Positions 1 through 8,492 of a stretch of 64,000 nucleotides of DNA are shown piece by piece. Origin of the DNA: Deltaproteobacteria bacterium. Its GTDB lineage: Bacteria > Myxococcota_A > Polyangia > Polyangiales > Polyangiaceae. Within the stretch, counting starts at the first letter, position 1; each line of letters begins with the position of its first letter. The translations under genes were made by a program, and so were the position numbers. The notes beneath the pieces were generated by a model. The model worked only from the letters and a program-made list of their open reading frames with translations. It was not told the DNA's origin and ran no database searches. The stretch spans positions 28,901 through 92,900 of the forward strand of contig JACRCQ010000037.1 in NCBI GenBank assembly GCA_016218915.1, in the 5' to 3' direction.

Positions 1-211
1 GCTCCGCAACGACGCGTCCAACCAGACCATGAAGCACGGGCGCGTCGACGTGCCATGTCGGGACGAGCGGGAGCGCGAGAGCAGCGACGAACGCCACCCA
101 GAGCACGAGTCGTCGCGCAGAGGCGGGGCTGGACCTGAGGAGCGGCAGCGCTGCCAGCGCGAGGCCCAGCACAGCCGAAACACGGACCACGGCATCGAGA
201 AGCGCTGTCAT
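1..211 (-). CDS. BlaR1/MecR1-like M56 sensor peptidase, N-terminal part only
   Basis: This is the first 70 codons of a gene that continues past the left edge. The ATG lies one base after the stop of the BlaI-like gene, so the two are almost certainly co-translated. The visible protein starts MTALLDAVVRVSAVLGLALA and has two hydrophobic segments (about residues 8-24 and 34-51) separated by a basic turn. That is how BlaR1/M56 membrane metallopeptidases begin. In that family the peptidase senses an envelope or beta-lactam signal and leads to cleavage of the BlaI repressor. The zinc motif and sensor domain are outside the window, so the call rests on topology and the BlaI partner. Confidence 0.72.
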   Translation of the reverse strand, partial: MTALLDAVVRVSAVLGLALAALPLLRSSPASARRLVLWVAFVAALALPLVPTWHVDAPVLHGLVGRVVAE

Positions 212-212
212 G

Positions 213-590
213 TCAGCGGCCCTCCTTCTTGGCACGTTCGATGATGTCCGAAAGGTGGTCGAGCTCCTCTCTCGAGAGGTTCGACCGGTCCACGAGGGCT
301 GCGACTGCCTCTTGGACGGAGCCGGCGAAGAACGTCTTGACGACGTGGGCGAGCGCGCTTTTGCGTGCGTTGCCCCGCGGGACCGCGGGTGCGTAGGTGT
401 AGCGTTGCCCGTCGACGGTGTGCTTGACGTGCCCTCGCTCCTCCAGGAGGCGAAGGAGCGCGCGGACCGCAGAGTAGCTTGGAGGGTCAGCGAGCCCGTC
501 GAGGACCTGGTGGGCGGTGGCGCGGCCGAGACGATAGAGGATGTCCATGATCTCGCGTTCGCGTCGTGTGAGGGACGTGGCCTTGGGCAT
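213..590 (-). CDS. BlaI/MecI/CopY family transcriptional repressor
   Basis: A 125-residue winged-helix repressor of normal length for the family. It begins MPKATSLTRREREIMDILYR, with the characteristic 'REREIMDILY' helix. The wing region 'GHVKHTVDGQRYTYAP' follows, and the C-terminal half is the dimerisation helix pair. Known members repress their own operon and are inactivated by cleavage through the co-transcribed BlaR1 peptidase. Here the next gene, one base downstream, encodes a BlaR1-like protein. Two TGCTAAAA-type palindromes lie 22 and 47 bases upstream of the start and are probably its operators. The regulon beyond this operon cannot be told from the window. Confidence 0.93.
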   Translation of the reverse strand: MPKATSLTRREREIMDILYRLGRATAHQVLDGLADPPSYSAVRALLRLLEERGHVKHTVDGQRYTYAPAVPRGNARKSALAHVVKTFFAGSVQEAVAALVDRSNLSREELDHLSDIIERAKKEGR

Positions 591-611
591 GACGATCGCG
601 TCGTAGCATCC

Positions 612-627
612 TGCTAAAATTTTAGCA
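612..627. promoter_or_regulatory. BlaI-type operator, proximal copy
   Basis: TGCTAAAATTTTAGCA is a perfect 16-bp palindrome just upstream of the BlaI-like gene. It is AT-rich in an otherwise very GC-rich region. A candidate promoter read toward the gene (TTGCTA, 17 bp, TACGAC) overlaps it, so bound repressor would block initiation. Confidence 0.8.
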
Positions 628-636
628 AGTGACAGA

Positions 637-652
637 TGCTAAATTTTTAGCA
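637..652. promoter_or_regulatory. BlaI-type operator, distal copy
   Basis: TGCTAAATTTTTAGCA is a near-perfect copy of the proximal palindrome. The centres are 25 bp apart, about two and a half helical turns, which suits two repressor dimers side by side. Confidence 0.75.
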
Positions 653-712
653 GCTCGGATCTCGCCCTTCGCGGCGCCGCTGCCCTGCGAGCTTGCGCCG
701 CGGGCGGACGCT

Positions 713-1192
713 TCATCCTCGCGCCGTGTGCGCCATGGCCTGGATGAATCGGGAGATCAGCCCTGCGTGCGCCTGCTCGGCCCGGGAGAGCTGCAGGAAG
801 GTCTCCGCGGCAGCACCCTGCAGGTAGCTGGAAAGCAGCTGGTAGAAGCGGGCCGCGCGCAGCTCGGTCTCGAGCGCCACGCGCATCGCTTCGGCATCGC
901 TGGTCTGCTCGCCGAGCGCCCAGCGCGGTACCGATTCGATGAACTCGGGGCTCACCCGGATCTCGGGGATCTCGACCACGTCGGGCACGACGAGCTCCTG
1001 GCTGATCTCGTCGACCTCCCTCTCGTGCTGCTGCTCGATCCGGATCATTCCCTCGAAGAACTCACGAGCCTCTGGCCCTGGCACCCGCGCGGACAGCTCC
1101 TGGTAGAACCGGACAGCGCCCTGCTCGGCCCGCAAAGCCATGCTCATCAACTCCTCGACGGACACGAGCGTGCTCGAAGCTTCCTCTCCCAC
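713..1192 (-). CDS. Ferritin-like (rubrerythrin-type) diiron domain protein
   Basis: A 159-residue protein with two helical-pair halves. Each half carries an early Glu helix ('RAEQGAVRFYQEL' and 'ALETELRAARFYQLL') followed by an ExxH-like motif ('RIEQQHEREV' and 'RAEQAHAGL'). That arrangement is the four-helix ferritin/rubrerythrin diiron site. No C-terminal rubredoxin Cys pair is present, so it is an erythrin-like protein rather than a full rubrerythrin. Likely roles in this family are peroxide or oxygen detoxification or iron handling. The listed start is a GTG; two ATGs at 1147 and 1141 follow a GAGGAG sequence and could be the true start. It is a single gene with no obvious operon partner. 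Confidence 0.82.
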   Translation of the reverse strand: MGEEASSTLVSVEELMSMALRAEQGAVRFYQELSARVPGPEAREFFEGMIRIEQQHEREVDEISQELVVPDVVEIPEIRVSPEFIESVPRWALGEQTSDAEAMRVALETELRAARFYQLLSSYLQGAAAETFLQLSRAEQAHAGLISRFIQAMAHTARG

Positions 1193-1428
1193 CTGCCTTG
1201 TCTGGGGCCAACGGCGCGCCTGTCAAGTGCGGCTCGAAGTGCCGCGCGCAGCGATCGCGAAGCACGGACCTCACTCTGGTGCTTCGAGCACTCCAGTCGC
1301 CTAGGACTTCGACAATCGCACTGGGGTTCAGCACGGTGGCGGTACAGGGCTGGTCATGTCGGCAAGTATGACTCGGCCGAGGTTCGCAAGGTACAGGGTG
1401 CTCGCTGACGAACGCTGACCGCGGATCA

Positions 1429-3306
1429 CTACATCTCGTCCGCGCCGATGTCGATCGCTCCGCTCGTGCGCGCGTCGCCGTCGATGTCCTGGGTGCCTGC
1501 CACCGCTGCGCCCAGGGCCGTGCCGCTGTTGACCGCAGGGGAGCTGGCAGACAGATGCAAGTCGCCCGTCGCAGGCGACACCAGCTTGGGGTCGGCCTTG
1601 ATCGAATGCCCGCCATCGCTCGCGCCGCTCAGACCCCCGTTGAAGTAGACATTGTAGTCGAACACGTTGCCCGTGTTCTTTGCGCCGCTCACCAGCACTG
1701 CGCTGCTGCCGCTCGAAGCGTGGATGACGTTGTTCTCGAACCGGTTGTCGATGTTCCGGTTCTGCAGAAGCACGTCAGCGGCGGCCCAGCCGTTGCGCGA
1801 GCAGTTGAACAGGGTGTTGTTCACGATCCAGCAGCCGCTGGCGCTCCCTCCGCCTCCGCTCGTTCCGGAATCGTAGCCACCGGTGGCGATCCCAGCTACG
1901 TCATTGTCGTACAGGAAGTTGCTCCGCACGATCACGTCGCGTGTGGACTTCGCGTAATGCTCGCTGGCGAGCTCGACGCCCAGGTCGCAATCATGGGCGA
2001 CGTTGCGCTCGATGACGATGCTCGCGCCGCCGTCGACGTAGTAGCAGGCTGCAGCCTTGTCGTTCCCATACGCTGGATTGCCCGCGGTGGTCATGTTGTA
2101 CGCGAGATTGCCCCGCACGGTGCCGTAGCGTACGCGGTTCACGTTGTCAGCGTCGACCGTGTCAGCCTGGGAGCAGGAAGGACAGACGTCAGCTTCGAAC
2201 CCGATGAAGTCGAAGGCGATGTTGTTCACGTCGTGCACGACGTTGTTGGTGACCTCGAAGTTGCGTACGTTGCCGTTGACGACCAGGGCCTCGCTCCAAC
2301 CCAGCACCAGATCGTGCAGGCGGTTGCCATCGATCCGCACGCCGTCGATGGGGCTCGTGGACGTGCCGTAGATCGCGATTCCGTGGGCTCCTGAGCTGTT
2401 GCCGCCGTTGGGTGCGGAGATGTGGTGGACATCATTGTTCAGCAGCGCGATGTCGCCGGATGCGCCCTTGACGCGGATTCCGGATGGGAACGCCAAGCCG
2501 CTGCCTGCGAGGTTCCGCAGCTCGAAGCCGTCGACCACGAGATGCTTCTTGCCGTCAACGGTGATCAACGCCGACTCTGCGCCGCCTGCGGAGAGGCCTG
2601 TGGCATCGAGGGTCGGATGCTCGCCGCACCAGGCGCGAAGCGCGATCGGCGCTCCTGGGCCTCCGGACGACGGGAAGGAGACGAGCTGGTGGTACACGCC
2701 TGCGCGCACGAACACCGTGTCGCCAGGCTTGGCCTTTGCCAGCGCGTGATTGATCGTTGCAAACGGGTCAGACTGCGTCCCTGCTGCCGAGTCGCTGCCA
2801 GACGGCGCCACGAAGAGCGCGCCGTCGCCGTTGCACCCGCTGCCCGCAGATCCGCCGGTGCCAGAGCTTCCACCCGCACCGCCCGAGCTTCCGCCAGCTC
2901 CGGAGCTTCCACCTGCGCCGCCTCCGCCGCTTCCGCCGGTTGCAGAAGACGAGACCACCAGATACTTGCCGGAGCACCAGCCGAGCGTGCCGTTGTGGTC
3001 GACGTTGTAGAACCCCTGGGTCGGCGAGGCAGCGACGATGGTGACTTTCTCCCCTTGGCTCAGGATGTCGAGGACTGCCGAGCTCTTCGATGGCTGGGCG
3101 CGGAAGTTCAGATCGACCGTGGTCTCCATCACGGTGCCCACAGGGATGTCGCCCGTAACCGGGGAGCTGAACTCGTCGATCCCAGGGGTTTCGGTGTTCG
3201 ACGTGAGCGAGGGCGGAGCAGATGCCGAGCAGCCGATGCACAGCAAGGCGACCATTGCCAGGTGCCGGGTGTCTCGGAGCCAAGCCAAGAAGCCGGACGG
3301 TCTCAT
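1429..3306 (-). CDS. SH3-domain lipoprotein with right-handed beta-helix
   Basis: The ATG at 3306 has GGAGGG eight bases upstream; the frame stays open further upstream without a comparable site. The 625-residue product has a lipoprotein signal (hydrophobic stretch ending LLCIGC). A bacterial SH3-like domain follows ('VDLNFRAQPSKSSAVLDIL' to 'GWCSGKYLVV'), then a Gly/Ser linker. The rest is a parallel beta-helix of the DUF1565/pectate-lyase-like type ('LFVAPSGSDSAAGTQSDPF', then repeated N/G/V-rich coils). Such proteins bind or cleave polysaccharide at the surface. The SH3 part suggests binding to peptidoglycan or a surface polymer. No catalytic triad can be assigned by eye, so enzymatic activity is open. 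Confidence 0.88.
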   Translation of the reverse strand: MRPSGFLAWLRDTRHLAMVALLCIGCSASAPPSLTSNTETPGIDEFSSPVTGDIPVGTVMETTVDLNFRAQPSKSSAVLDILSQGEKVTIVAASPTQGFYNVDHNGTLGWCSGKYLVVSSSATGGSGGGGAGGSSGAGGSSGGAGGSSGTGGSAGSGCNGDGALFVAPSGSDSAAGTQSDPFATINHALAKAKPGDTVFVRAGVYHQLVSFPSSGGPGAPIALRAWCGEHPTLDATGLSAGGAESALITVDGKKHLVVDGFELRNLAGSGLAFPSGIRVKGASGDIALLNNDVHHISAPNGGNSSGAHGIAIYGTSTSPIDGVRIDGNRLHDLVLGWSEALVVNGNVRNFEVTNNVVHDVNNIAFDFIGFEADVCPSCSQADTVDADNVNRVRYGTVRGNLAYNMTTAGNPAYGNDKAAACYYVDGGASIVIERNVAHDCDLGVELASEHYAKSTRDVIVRSNFLYDNDVAGIATGGYDSGTSGGGGSASGCWIVNNTLFNCSRNGWAAADVLLQNRNIDNRFENNVIHASSGSSAVLVSGAKNTGNVFDYNVYFNGGLSGASDGGHSIKADPKLVSPATGDLHLSASSPAVNSGTALGAAVAGTQDIDGDARTSGAIDIGADEM

Positions 3307-3652
3307 GCTGTTGCCCTCCGTTCGGTCGCAACTGGTGGTCAGACCCTTTGGGGTGCACAGGAGGTGCCAACGGCCCGACCGCATGGGCTCACCGAGCTGC
3401 CTGGGTTTTCGGGGAGTTGCGTTGCAGCGCACGCGACGCAGTGACCTGCGCCAGATCCCAGTGTGATCCACGAAATCCATCCTGGAGATCCAGGCGCTGC
3501 GCGGATCCGCCTTTGGCTCAATCTTGTCACTGCGCGAGAACTGCCGACCGCTCGTCGAGTCCCGGTTCAAGGGACCGATGGCGGCGTCATTCGATCGGCA
3601 AGCTCAGCAATGGGCATGCCAGGAGCCCGGCAGCGCGGGGCCCGCGCCACTG
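3307..3652. other. Intergenic region, 346 bp
   Basis: This region separates the beta-helix lipoprotein gene from the end of the next upstream minus-strand gene. It should hold the promoter of the beta-helix gene. Only its ribosome-binding site (3313-3318 region) is clear. I see no RNA gene, repeat or convincing terminator. Confidence 0.5.
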
Positions 3653-4258
3653 CTACGTGCCACCGCATATGAACACCTGATTGCCGTCTGCATCGTCGAT
3701 CGGGATGCACTTGCGCTCTCCGGTCGCGCCGCAGGTCGCGTCCTTTTCCTGCATGGTGCAGAGGTTCAAGCACGCGCAGAACTCGCCGCTCACCGCCTTG
3801 GCAGCCTCGCCCGGAAGGCATTGGGCCTTGGAGCACGTGCACGGCGGAGCGCTCCCGCCGCAGACGATCGGAGTCCAGACGTCGTAGTTGGGCAGACACG
3901 CCTGCTGCAGCGTGTCCTCGCACACGTATCGGATCTTCTGCAGGTCCGATGAGCCACACGGCTCGGAGCGGTCCTGGTCGCACTGCGTTCCCGGCGTCTT
4001 GGGGAAACACGCAGGCGTGCCGCTGTCGGCTCCTGCAGCACCCGCTGCTGACCCTGCTGCGCCACCAAGGCCCGATGCGCCGGCGAGGCCTGCTGCTCCC
4101 GAAGTGCCCCCGGTTCCTGCAGCCGCGCCTGACGCGCCTGCAGAACCGCCTATCGACGGCGTGGGCGTTCCGCCGGGTCCGTCGCTTCCGCAACCCACCA
4201 CGACGGACCATGCAACGAACGCGATCCAGGCGCGAGCCGTGTTTCCGCTTGCTCCCAT
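3653..4258 (-). CDS. Cys-rich lipoprotein, unknown function
   Basis: The ATG at 4258 is preceded by AGGAGGTGATC, a near-complete anti-16S match; the GTG nine bases further up lies inside that site and is unlikely. The 201-residue product has a lipobox near residue 22 (VVVGC) and a long Gly/Ala/Ser linker (residues 30-75). The C-terminal half has about fourteen cysteines and is presumably disulfide-bonded. The gene lies 16 bp after the vWA lipoprotein gene on the same strand, so both are probably on one mRNA. No family was recognised. Confidence 0.85.
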   Translation of the reverse strand: MGASGNTARAWIAFVAWSVVVGCGSDGPGGTPTPSIGGSAGASGAAAGTGGTSGAAGLAGASGLGGAAGSAAGAAGADSGTPACFPKTPGTQCDQDRSEPCGSSDLQKIRYVCEDTLQQACLPNYDVWTPIVCGGSAPPCTCSKAQCLPGEAAKAVSGEFCACLNLCTMQEKDATCGATGERKCIPIDDADGNQVFICGGT

Positions 4259-4274
4259 TGCGATCACCTCCTGC

Positions 4275-5495
4275 CTACTTCACAAGGGTCGGGCAGCCGT
4301 ACAGGATGGAGATCGTTCCATCCGTGGAGGTCTTGGCAGCGTCGCAGGCGGGCCCGTACAGGATGATCTGCGTTCCGTCATCCGAGTAGTCCCAGCCGTC
4401 CGTCCGGGAGGAATCGCGCAGCACCTTCTCCGTGGTTCCGGACGAAGTGAACTGCACATTCACCTTGTTCTTGTCAAAGGCGCCTGCATCCATTCCGGGA
4501 ATGTCGTAGACGCACGACAGAGCCTCGCCAGCGATGGCCGCGAGCGCCTGGGACAGCAAGTCGCCAAAGTCGTTGGTCGCGTCGGACAGGTCAAAGTGGC
4601 AGTAATTGCCCTTGGTATGATTGCACCCTGGACGCGCCGTGCCGCCGTTCTCGGCGAGCTGTGTGAGCCTGTCCGCATACCCGCTCGAGCCGGGCACGCC
4701 GATCACGAACGTCTTGATTCCCTTGTTCGCATAGGACTTCACGTCGGATGCGAGTGCGGCATTCTCAGCGTCGAGATCGCACGACGAATCCTGCGTACAC
4801 CCCACGCACATCGTCAGCAGTCCGTCGGTGGCGAGGACTACGTACTTGTCGCCGGTGGCGTTCTCGCTCTCGACGTAGTTGGCGGCGAGCTGGAAGGCAG
4901 CCCTGGTAGGGGTGACGCCGTTGGGCACGATCGCGTCGATCTTGGCCTGGATCGCCGCAAGGCCTTCGCTGAGAGGCGACAGCTCCACATCAGGCGAGCT
5001 CTCGGCAACGCATTGGTCGGCCGTGGAGCATTTCGGTGTGGTCAGCGCGCCGCAGACGTTGGTGGGATAGTGCATCATCCCGCAGGAGTTGTACTTGGGG
5101 ATTTTGTCCAGCGCAGCTTTCAGCTTGTCGCGAAACACGTTCCACCGCGTGGTTCCAGTGCTCGGGTCGGTCCCCATGCACCCCGGCTGCGCAAGAGGGC
5201 AGTTCATGCTACGCGTGGTGTCGAGCTGAAACAGCAGATTCGCCGGCTTGGCCTGGGCTCCAAAGGTCTGCGTCAAGCACGCGGAATCCGGATCCACCAC
5301 GACCCCGCCGCCGCCTTCGGTCATGATCATCCCGCCGGTCCCAGCCTCGGTATTGATCACTCCCCCGGATCCGCCCTGGGAAGTCGAGCCTCCTGTCCCA
5401 CTCAGATCTTCACCGAGTCCGCCGCCCCCGGCAGAGCAGGCAACCAGCAGCCCCGCAACCATCCATCCCCCCAGCCAGCTCAGTTGACGCGCCAT
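4275..5495 (-). CDS. von Willebrand factor A domain lipoprotein
   Basis: A 406-residue protein with a GGAAGGAG site ahead of the ATG, a lipobox (LLVACS) and a Gly/Thr linker. A vWA domain follows from about residue 85. The metal-site motif reads DTTRS instead of the usual DxSxS. The other metal-coordinating positions look present (Thr in 'NGVTPTRAAF', Asp in 'VLATDGLLT'). Ten or more cysteines suggest disulfides outside the cytoplasm. Proteins of this type in myxobacteria are surface adhesion or binding proteins. The downstream Cys-rich lipoprotein is the likely operon partner. Confidence 0.9.
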   Translation of the reverse strand: MARQLSWLGGWMVAGLLVACSAGGGGLGEDLSGTGGSTSQGGSGGVINTEAGTGGMIMTEGGGGVVVDPDSACLTQTFGAQAKPANLLFQLDTTRSMNCPLAQPGCMGTDPSTGTTRWNVFRDKLKAALDKIPKYNSCGMMHYPTNVCGALTTPKCSTADQCVAESSPDVELSPLSEGLAAIQAKIDAIVPNGVTPTRAAFQLAANYVESENATGDKYVVLATDGLLTMCVGCTQDSSCDLDAENAALASDVKSYANKGIKTFVIGVPGSSGYADRLTQLAENGGTARPGCNHTKGNYCHFDLSDATNDFGDLLSQALAAIAGEALSCVYDIPGMDAGAFDKNKVNVQFTSSGTTEKVLRDSSRTDGWDYSDDGTQIILYGPACDAAKTSTDGTISILYGCPTLVK

Positions 5496-5592
5496 GCGAT
5501 GCTCCTTCCTTCCGCAGTTGGGGGGCTGGAATCAGAAACCGATCACGCTCAGCGTTCGAATCGTCGAAGATGCCGATCACGTTCAATCATGG

Positions 5593-6705
5593 CTAGAGGG
5601 ACACTCCCGTGGACGCGGAAAACTCCAGCCCGAGGAAGGGGCGCACCTGCCACGTGCTGAAAGAATTTTTCCACACGCCAGCGCGCAACACGCTGTAGTT
5701 CGATTCCACGAAGTCCGCGTCTACGCCTGTGACCAGCCAGAGAAACGATTCTCCTGAGATGCGTACCCCTGGAGCGGCCGTGGCGCGCACGAGAGGAGCG
5801 GTGATCCATCGTGGTGGATCGACCCGCGCGACAGCGCCCTCGGCTCGGATCGGCTTCACATAGACCGTGTCAATGCCGATGCCTGCGCCGCCGGCAAGGG
5901 CCAGACGCGGTCCGACCCATTCCACCCGCGCCAGGGTCCGAAGGGAGAACCCCTGGAATCGCGCGCCAAGAGGCGAGCTGGCGACTTCGGTCGGCGACCG
6001 GTACTGCAGAGAGAGCACACCGGCTGCTCGCACAGCGCCCTCTCCCCTGGCTCCTACGAGGACACCCGGGCCATGCCACACATTGCCTGCGCGCAAGAGC
6101 TGCGCTTCGTACAGGGCGCCCACGCCGAGCCTGATGCCTTCGCGATCGGCGCGCCCGCGCGGAGGCACCCGAGCGGCTTTGTGCACCTCACCGGCGCCGG
6201 TCCCGTGACGCTCGGCCTTCGGTGGTGCTGTCTGGGGCGCAAGCTCGGTCTGCGCCTGCGCTCGGGTCATGCCGATCTGGGATCCGGAGAGCAGCGCATC
6301 GATCGAGGATCGCACGATGAATGCGAGCTCCTCGCGCGCCACCTCATCCAGCCCTTTGGGCAACCCGACGTGGCGTACGAGAATCCGCTCCCAGGGTGCA
6401 TCCGCAAGGTAGAGCGTGGCAGTCTGCGCAGAGGTCACATCCAACCAGATGCGCGCAAAAGCCCCGTCCCCTTGCTTTGGGGTGATGACCTCGGAAGCGT
6501 CCACGCGCTCCGCGTGCTTCCACACGACTTCCACAGGAAGCCTTCCGAGCGGATTCCGAAGCGTGCGCTCCATCGCTCCGACGTCTGCCGGGCTCGCTGC
6601 AATGGTGAGGTCGACTCGCTTGCGTCCGTCCGCGTGCACAGAGCCCGCCACGCAGATCGCTGCAACGATCGCGCACAGGAGATTGGATCGCCCCAGCCAT
6701 CGCAC
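5593..6705 (-). CDS. Envelope protein of ECF cassette 1, predicted barrel C-terminus
   Basis: A 370-residue exported protein starting at GTG with a Sec signal (LLCAIVAAICVAGSVHA). The first 150 residues form a soluble domain with no recognised family. After a Pro/Ala-rich linker the C-terminal 190 residues alternate hydrophobic and polar residues and end in a strand-like segment, which fits a small outer-membrane beta-barrel. It is third in the sigma/anti-sigma operon. By position it could be the output or sensor of that system; this is inference. A counterpart sits beside the second ECF cassette. Confidence 0.78.
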   Translation of the reverse strand: MRWLGRSNLLCAIVAAICVAGSVHADGRKRVDLTIAASPADVGAMERTLRNPLGRLPVEVVWKHAERVDASEVITPKQGDGAFARIWLDVTSAQTATLYLADAPWERILVRHVGLPKGLDEVAREELAFIVRSSIDALLSGSQIGMTRAQAQTELAPQTAPPKAERHGTGAGEVHKAARVPPRGRADREGIRLGVGALYEAQLLRAGNVWHGPGVLVGARGEGAVRAAGVLSLQYRSPTEVASSPLGARFQGFSLRTLARVEWVGPRLALAGGAGIGIDTVYVKPIRAEGAVARVDPPRWITAPLVRATAAPGVRISGESFLWLVTGVDADFVESNYSVLRAGVWKNSFSTWQVRPFLGLEFSASTGVSL

Positions 6706-6746
6706 GACCCGATGCTACACCACCCGCGCCGGCGGTTGCATCACGG

Positions 6747-7634
6747 TCAGGGCGTTGTCTGCGCCAGCCGCTCGCGGGCTCGGGACGCATGCAGCGAGTG
6801 GGGAAATCGCTGCAGAAGCTCCTGCCACGCCGCACGCTCCTCGGCCGTGCGTCCCAGCCTCTGGAGCGACATGGCTCGTCCTGCGAGCGCTTCCTCGTTG
6901 ACCGACCCGTTCTTGCCCTCTGCAAGGTAGCGATCGAACTGGCCGAGTGCGGCATTGGGATCGCTCTTGTCGAGAAGCAGCTGTCCGAGCACAGCGCGCG
7001 ATGCAACCGCCTCCCGAGAGTCGGGGAAGCGCCGCTGCAGCTCACGGTACAAGGACACCGCTGCAGCGTCCCTGTTCTGGCGACGCGCCTCGTTGGCGCG
7101 AGCGAACAGATCCTGGGCTGTAGCGCCCCGATCCGCAGCCTCGGCGCTGGCCGCGTTCTTGGCGGAGACCGGCGTCTGAATCGGGGATGGGTCCTGGCTC
7201 GGAAAGTCCAGCTCCAGATCCGCAGCGGCGCTCGCGACGGCCGACGGCTGCGGTGCTGGTGCAGAGGCGGGCGCGATTGGCTGCATGGCTGGCACCGACA
7301 GGCTGCGGCTCCTCGCTCCGCTCCACACCGTTGCGGCCGCACCTCCTGCAGCGAGCAGCGCCGCTGCGAGCCACGCTCCTCGAATCCACCATCGACTTCG
7401 GCGCTGGAAGTGATCGTCGACGCGCAGGGCGCCATCCACGAGCCGGGCGAGCACCCGGTCATCATCCGCTTGCGGAGCCAGCTCATCCTCGAAGTCGGAA
7501 GCTGCGGCCCGCTGCATCCTGCACGCGCCGCACGAAGCCGCATGAAGGTCGAGCTGCCTGCGTTCGCTTTCGGAAAGCAGGCCTTTTCGCTCGCGGTCGA
7601 GCAGCTCCTCAGGGTGGATTTCCGCAGTCCTCAC
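6747..7634 (-). CDS. Zinc-finger anti-sigma factor with periplasmic TPR region
   Basis: A 295-residue membrane protein. The N-terminal anti-sigma zinc finger shows H-x3-C-x2-C ('HAASCGACRMQ', about residues 29-39). One membrane segment follows at about 88-108, then a Pro/Ala linker and two or three TPR-like helices ('FARANEARRQNRDAAAVSLY', 'AVLGQLLLDKSDPNAALGQF'). It starts with GTG in a GTGA overlap with the sigma-factor stop, so translation is coupled and stoichiometry kept. The expected role is to hold the ECF sigma at the membrane until an envelope signal acts on the TPR part. Confidence 0.88.
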   Translation of the reverse strand: MRTAEIHPEELLDRERKGLLSESERRQLDLHAASCGACRMQRAAASDFEDELAPQADDDRVLARLVDGALRVDDHFQRRSRWWIRGAWLAAALLAAGGAAATVWSGARSRSLSVPAMQPIAPASAPAPQPSAVASAAADLELDFPSQDPSPIQTPVSAKNAASAEAADRGATAQDLFARANEARRQNRDAAAVSLYRELQRRFPDSREAVASRAVLGQLLLDKSDPNAALGQFDRYLAEGKNGSVNEEALAGRAMSLQRLGRTAEERAAWQELLQRFPHSLHASRARERLAQTTP

Positions 7635-8290
7635 GGTTCAATCTCCAGATGATCGGCCAGAATCGGATCCGACTCGATTCGCTTCTGCAGAGCTTCCCTT
7701 GCAAGACGCAGCCGACTTCGAATCGTGTTAGGTGGGCACCCAGCTGCCTCTGCGGTCTCCTCCAGCGAGAATCCCAGGACCGCTCGCATCACCAGAGCCT
7801 CAGCCTGCGCTTCAGGAATCTCGCGCAGCACCCCGCGAAGCAGCTGACGCCGTCTTGCCGCAAGGCTGTCTGCATCCTGCGGCACGAGATCCGCGCTTTC
7901 GAAGTGCTCGATCTCCTGCTCCTGCGTGCGGGATTCGCGAGTCCTGCACCGTGTGCGCGCCGTGATCGCCGCCCGGACCGCGATCCTGCTCACGTACGCA
8001 GCCACCGTCGCCTCCTGCCGGTAGGATGGCAAAGCCCGCACCACCAGCACCATTGCGTCTTGCGCAACGTCCTCCACCTCAGGGTGGGATCGACCCAGGA
8101 CGCCGCGCACCACGCGCAGCACCTGGGGGCTGACGGACTCCAGCAACCGACGCATGCTCTTGCGGTCGCCTGCAACTGCCTCACGGCACAGACCTGCCAG
8201 CGGATCGTTGCTCTGGACGCCCGCACGATCGCTTTGCGTCTCGACGCCGTTCGATCCCCGCACATCTTCCAAAGTACACAGAAGGTCCAC
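7631..8290 (-). CDS. ECF-type RNA polymerase sigma factor (cassette 1)
   Basis: A 219-residue sigma factor. Region 2 shows 'PEVEDVAQDAMVLVVRALPSYR'-like features and region 4 has 'IPEAQAEALVMRAVLGFSLEE' with the helix-turn-helix 'CPPNTIRSRLRLAREAL'. There is no in-frame ATG. The GTG at 8290 with GGAG just upstream was chosen; GTG at 8263 is the alternative. Longer versions would overlap the divergent HDOD gene. It is first in the operon with its anti-sigma factor and an envelope protein. The regulon is unknown. Confidence 0.88.
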   Translation of the reverse strand: MDLLCTLEDVRGSNGVETQSDRAGVQSNDPLAGLCREAVAGDRKSMRRLLESVSPQVLRVVRGVLGRSHPEVEDVAQDAMVLVVRALPSYRQEATVAAYVSRIAVRAAITARTRCRTRESRTQEQEIEHFESADLVPQDADSLAARRRQLLRGVLREIPEAQAEALVMRAVLGFSLEETAEAAGCPPNTIRSRLRLAREALQKRIESDPILADHLEIEP

Positions 8291-8492
8291 GCATCTCCAT
8301 AGGGGGAGTCGGCTGCCGGATCGATCACGGAAAAAGACGAGGGGCTTCTGGAGGTGGGAGATGGTGCTACAGGCTGATGGACCTGGGTAGCTGGCGCCCT
8401 CGGGCGCTGCCGTATCGCCCTCAAGTGCTTTGCTCCATCGCCGTTCATGCTGGGTAGCCCACCGTCGCACCCTACGGGCGGAGACCATCCTC

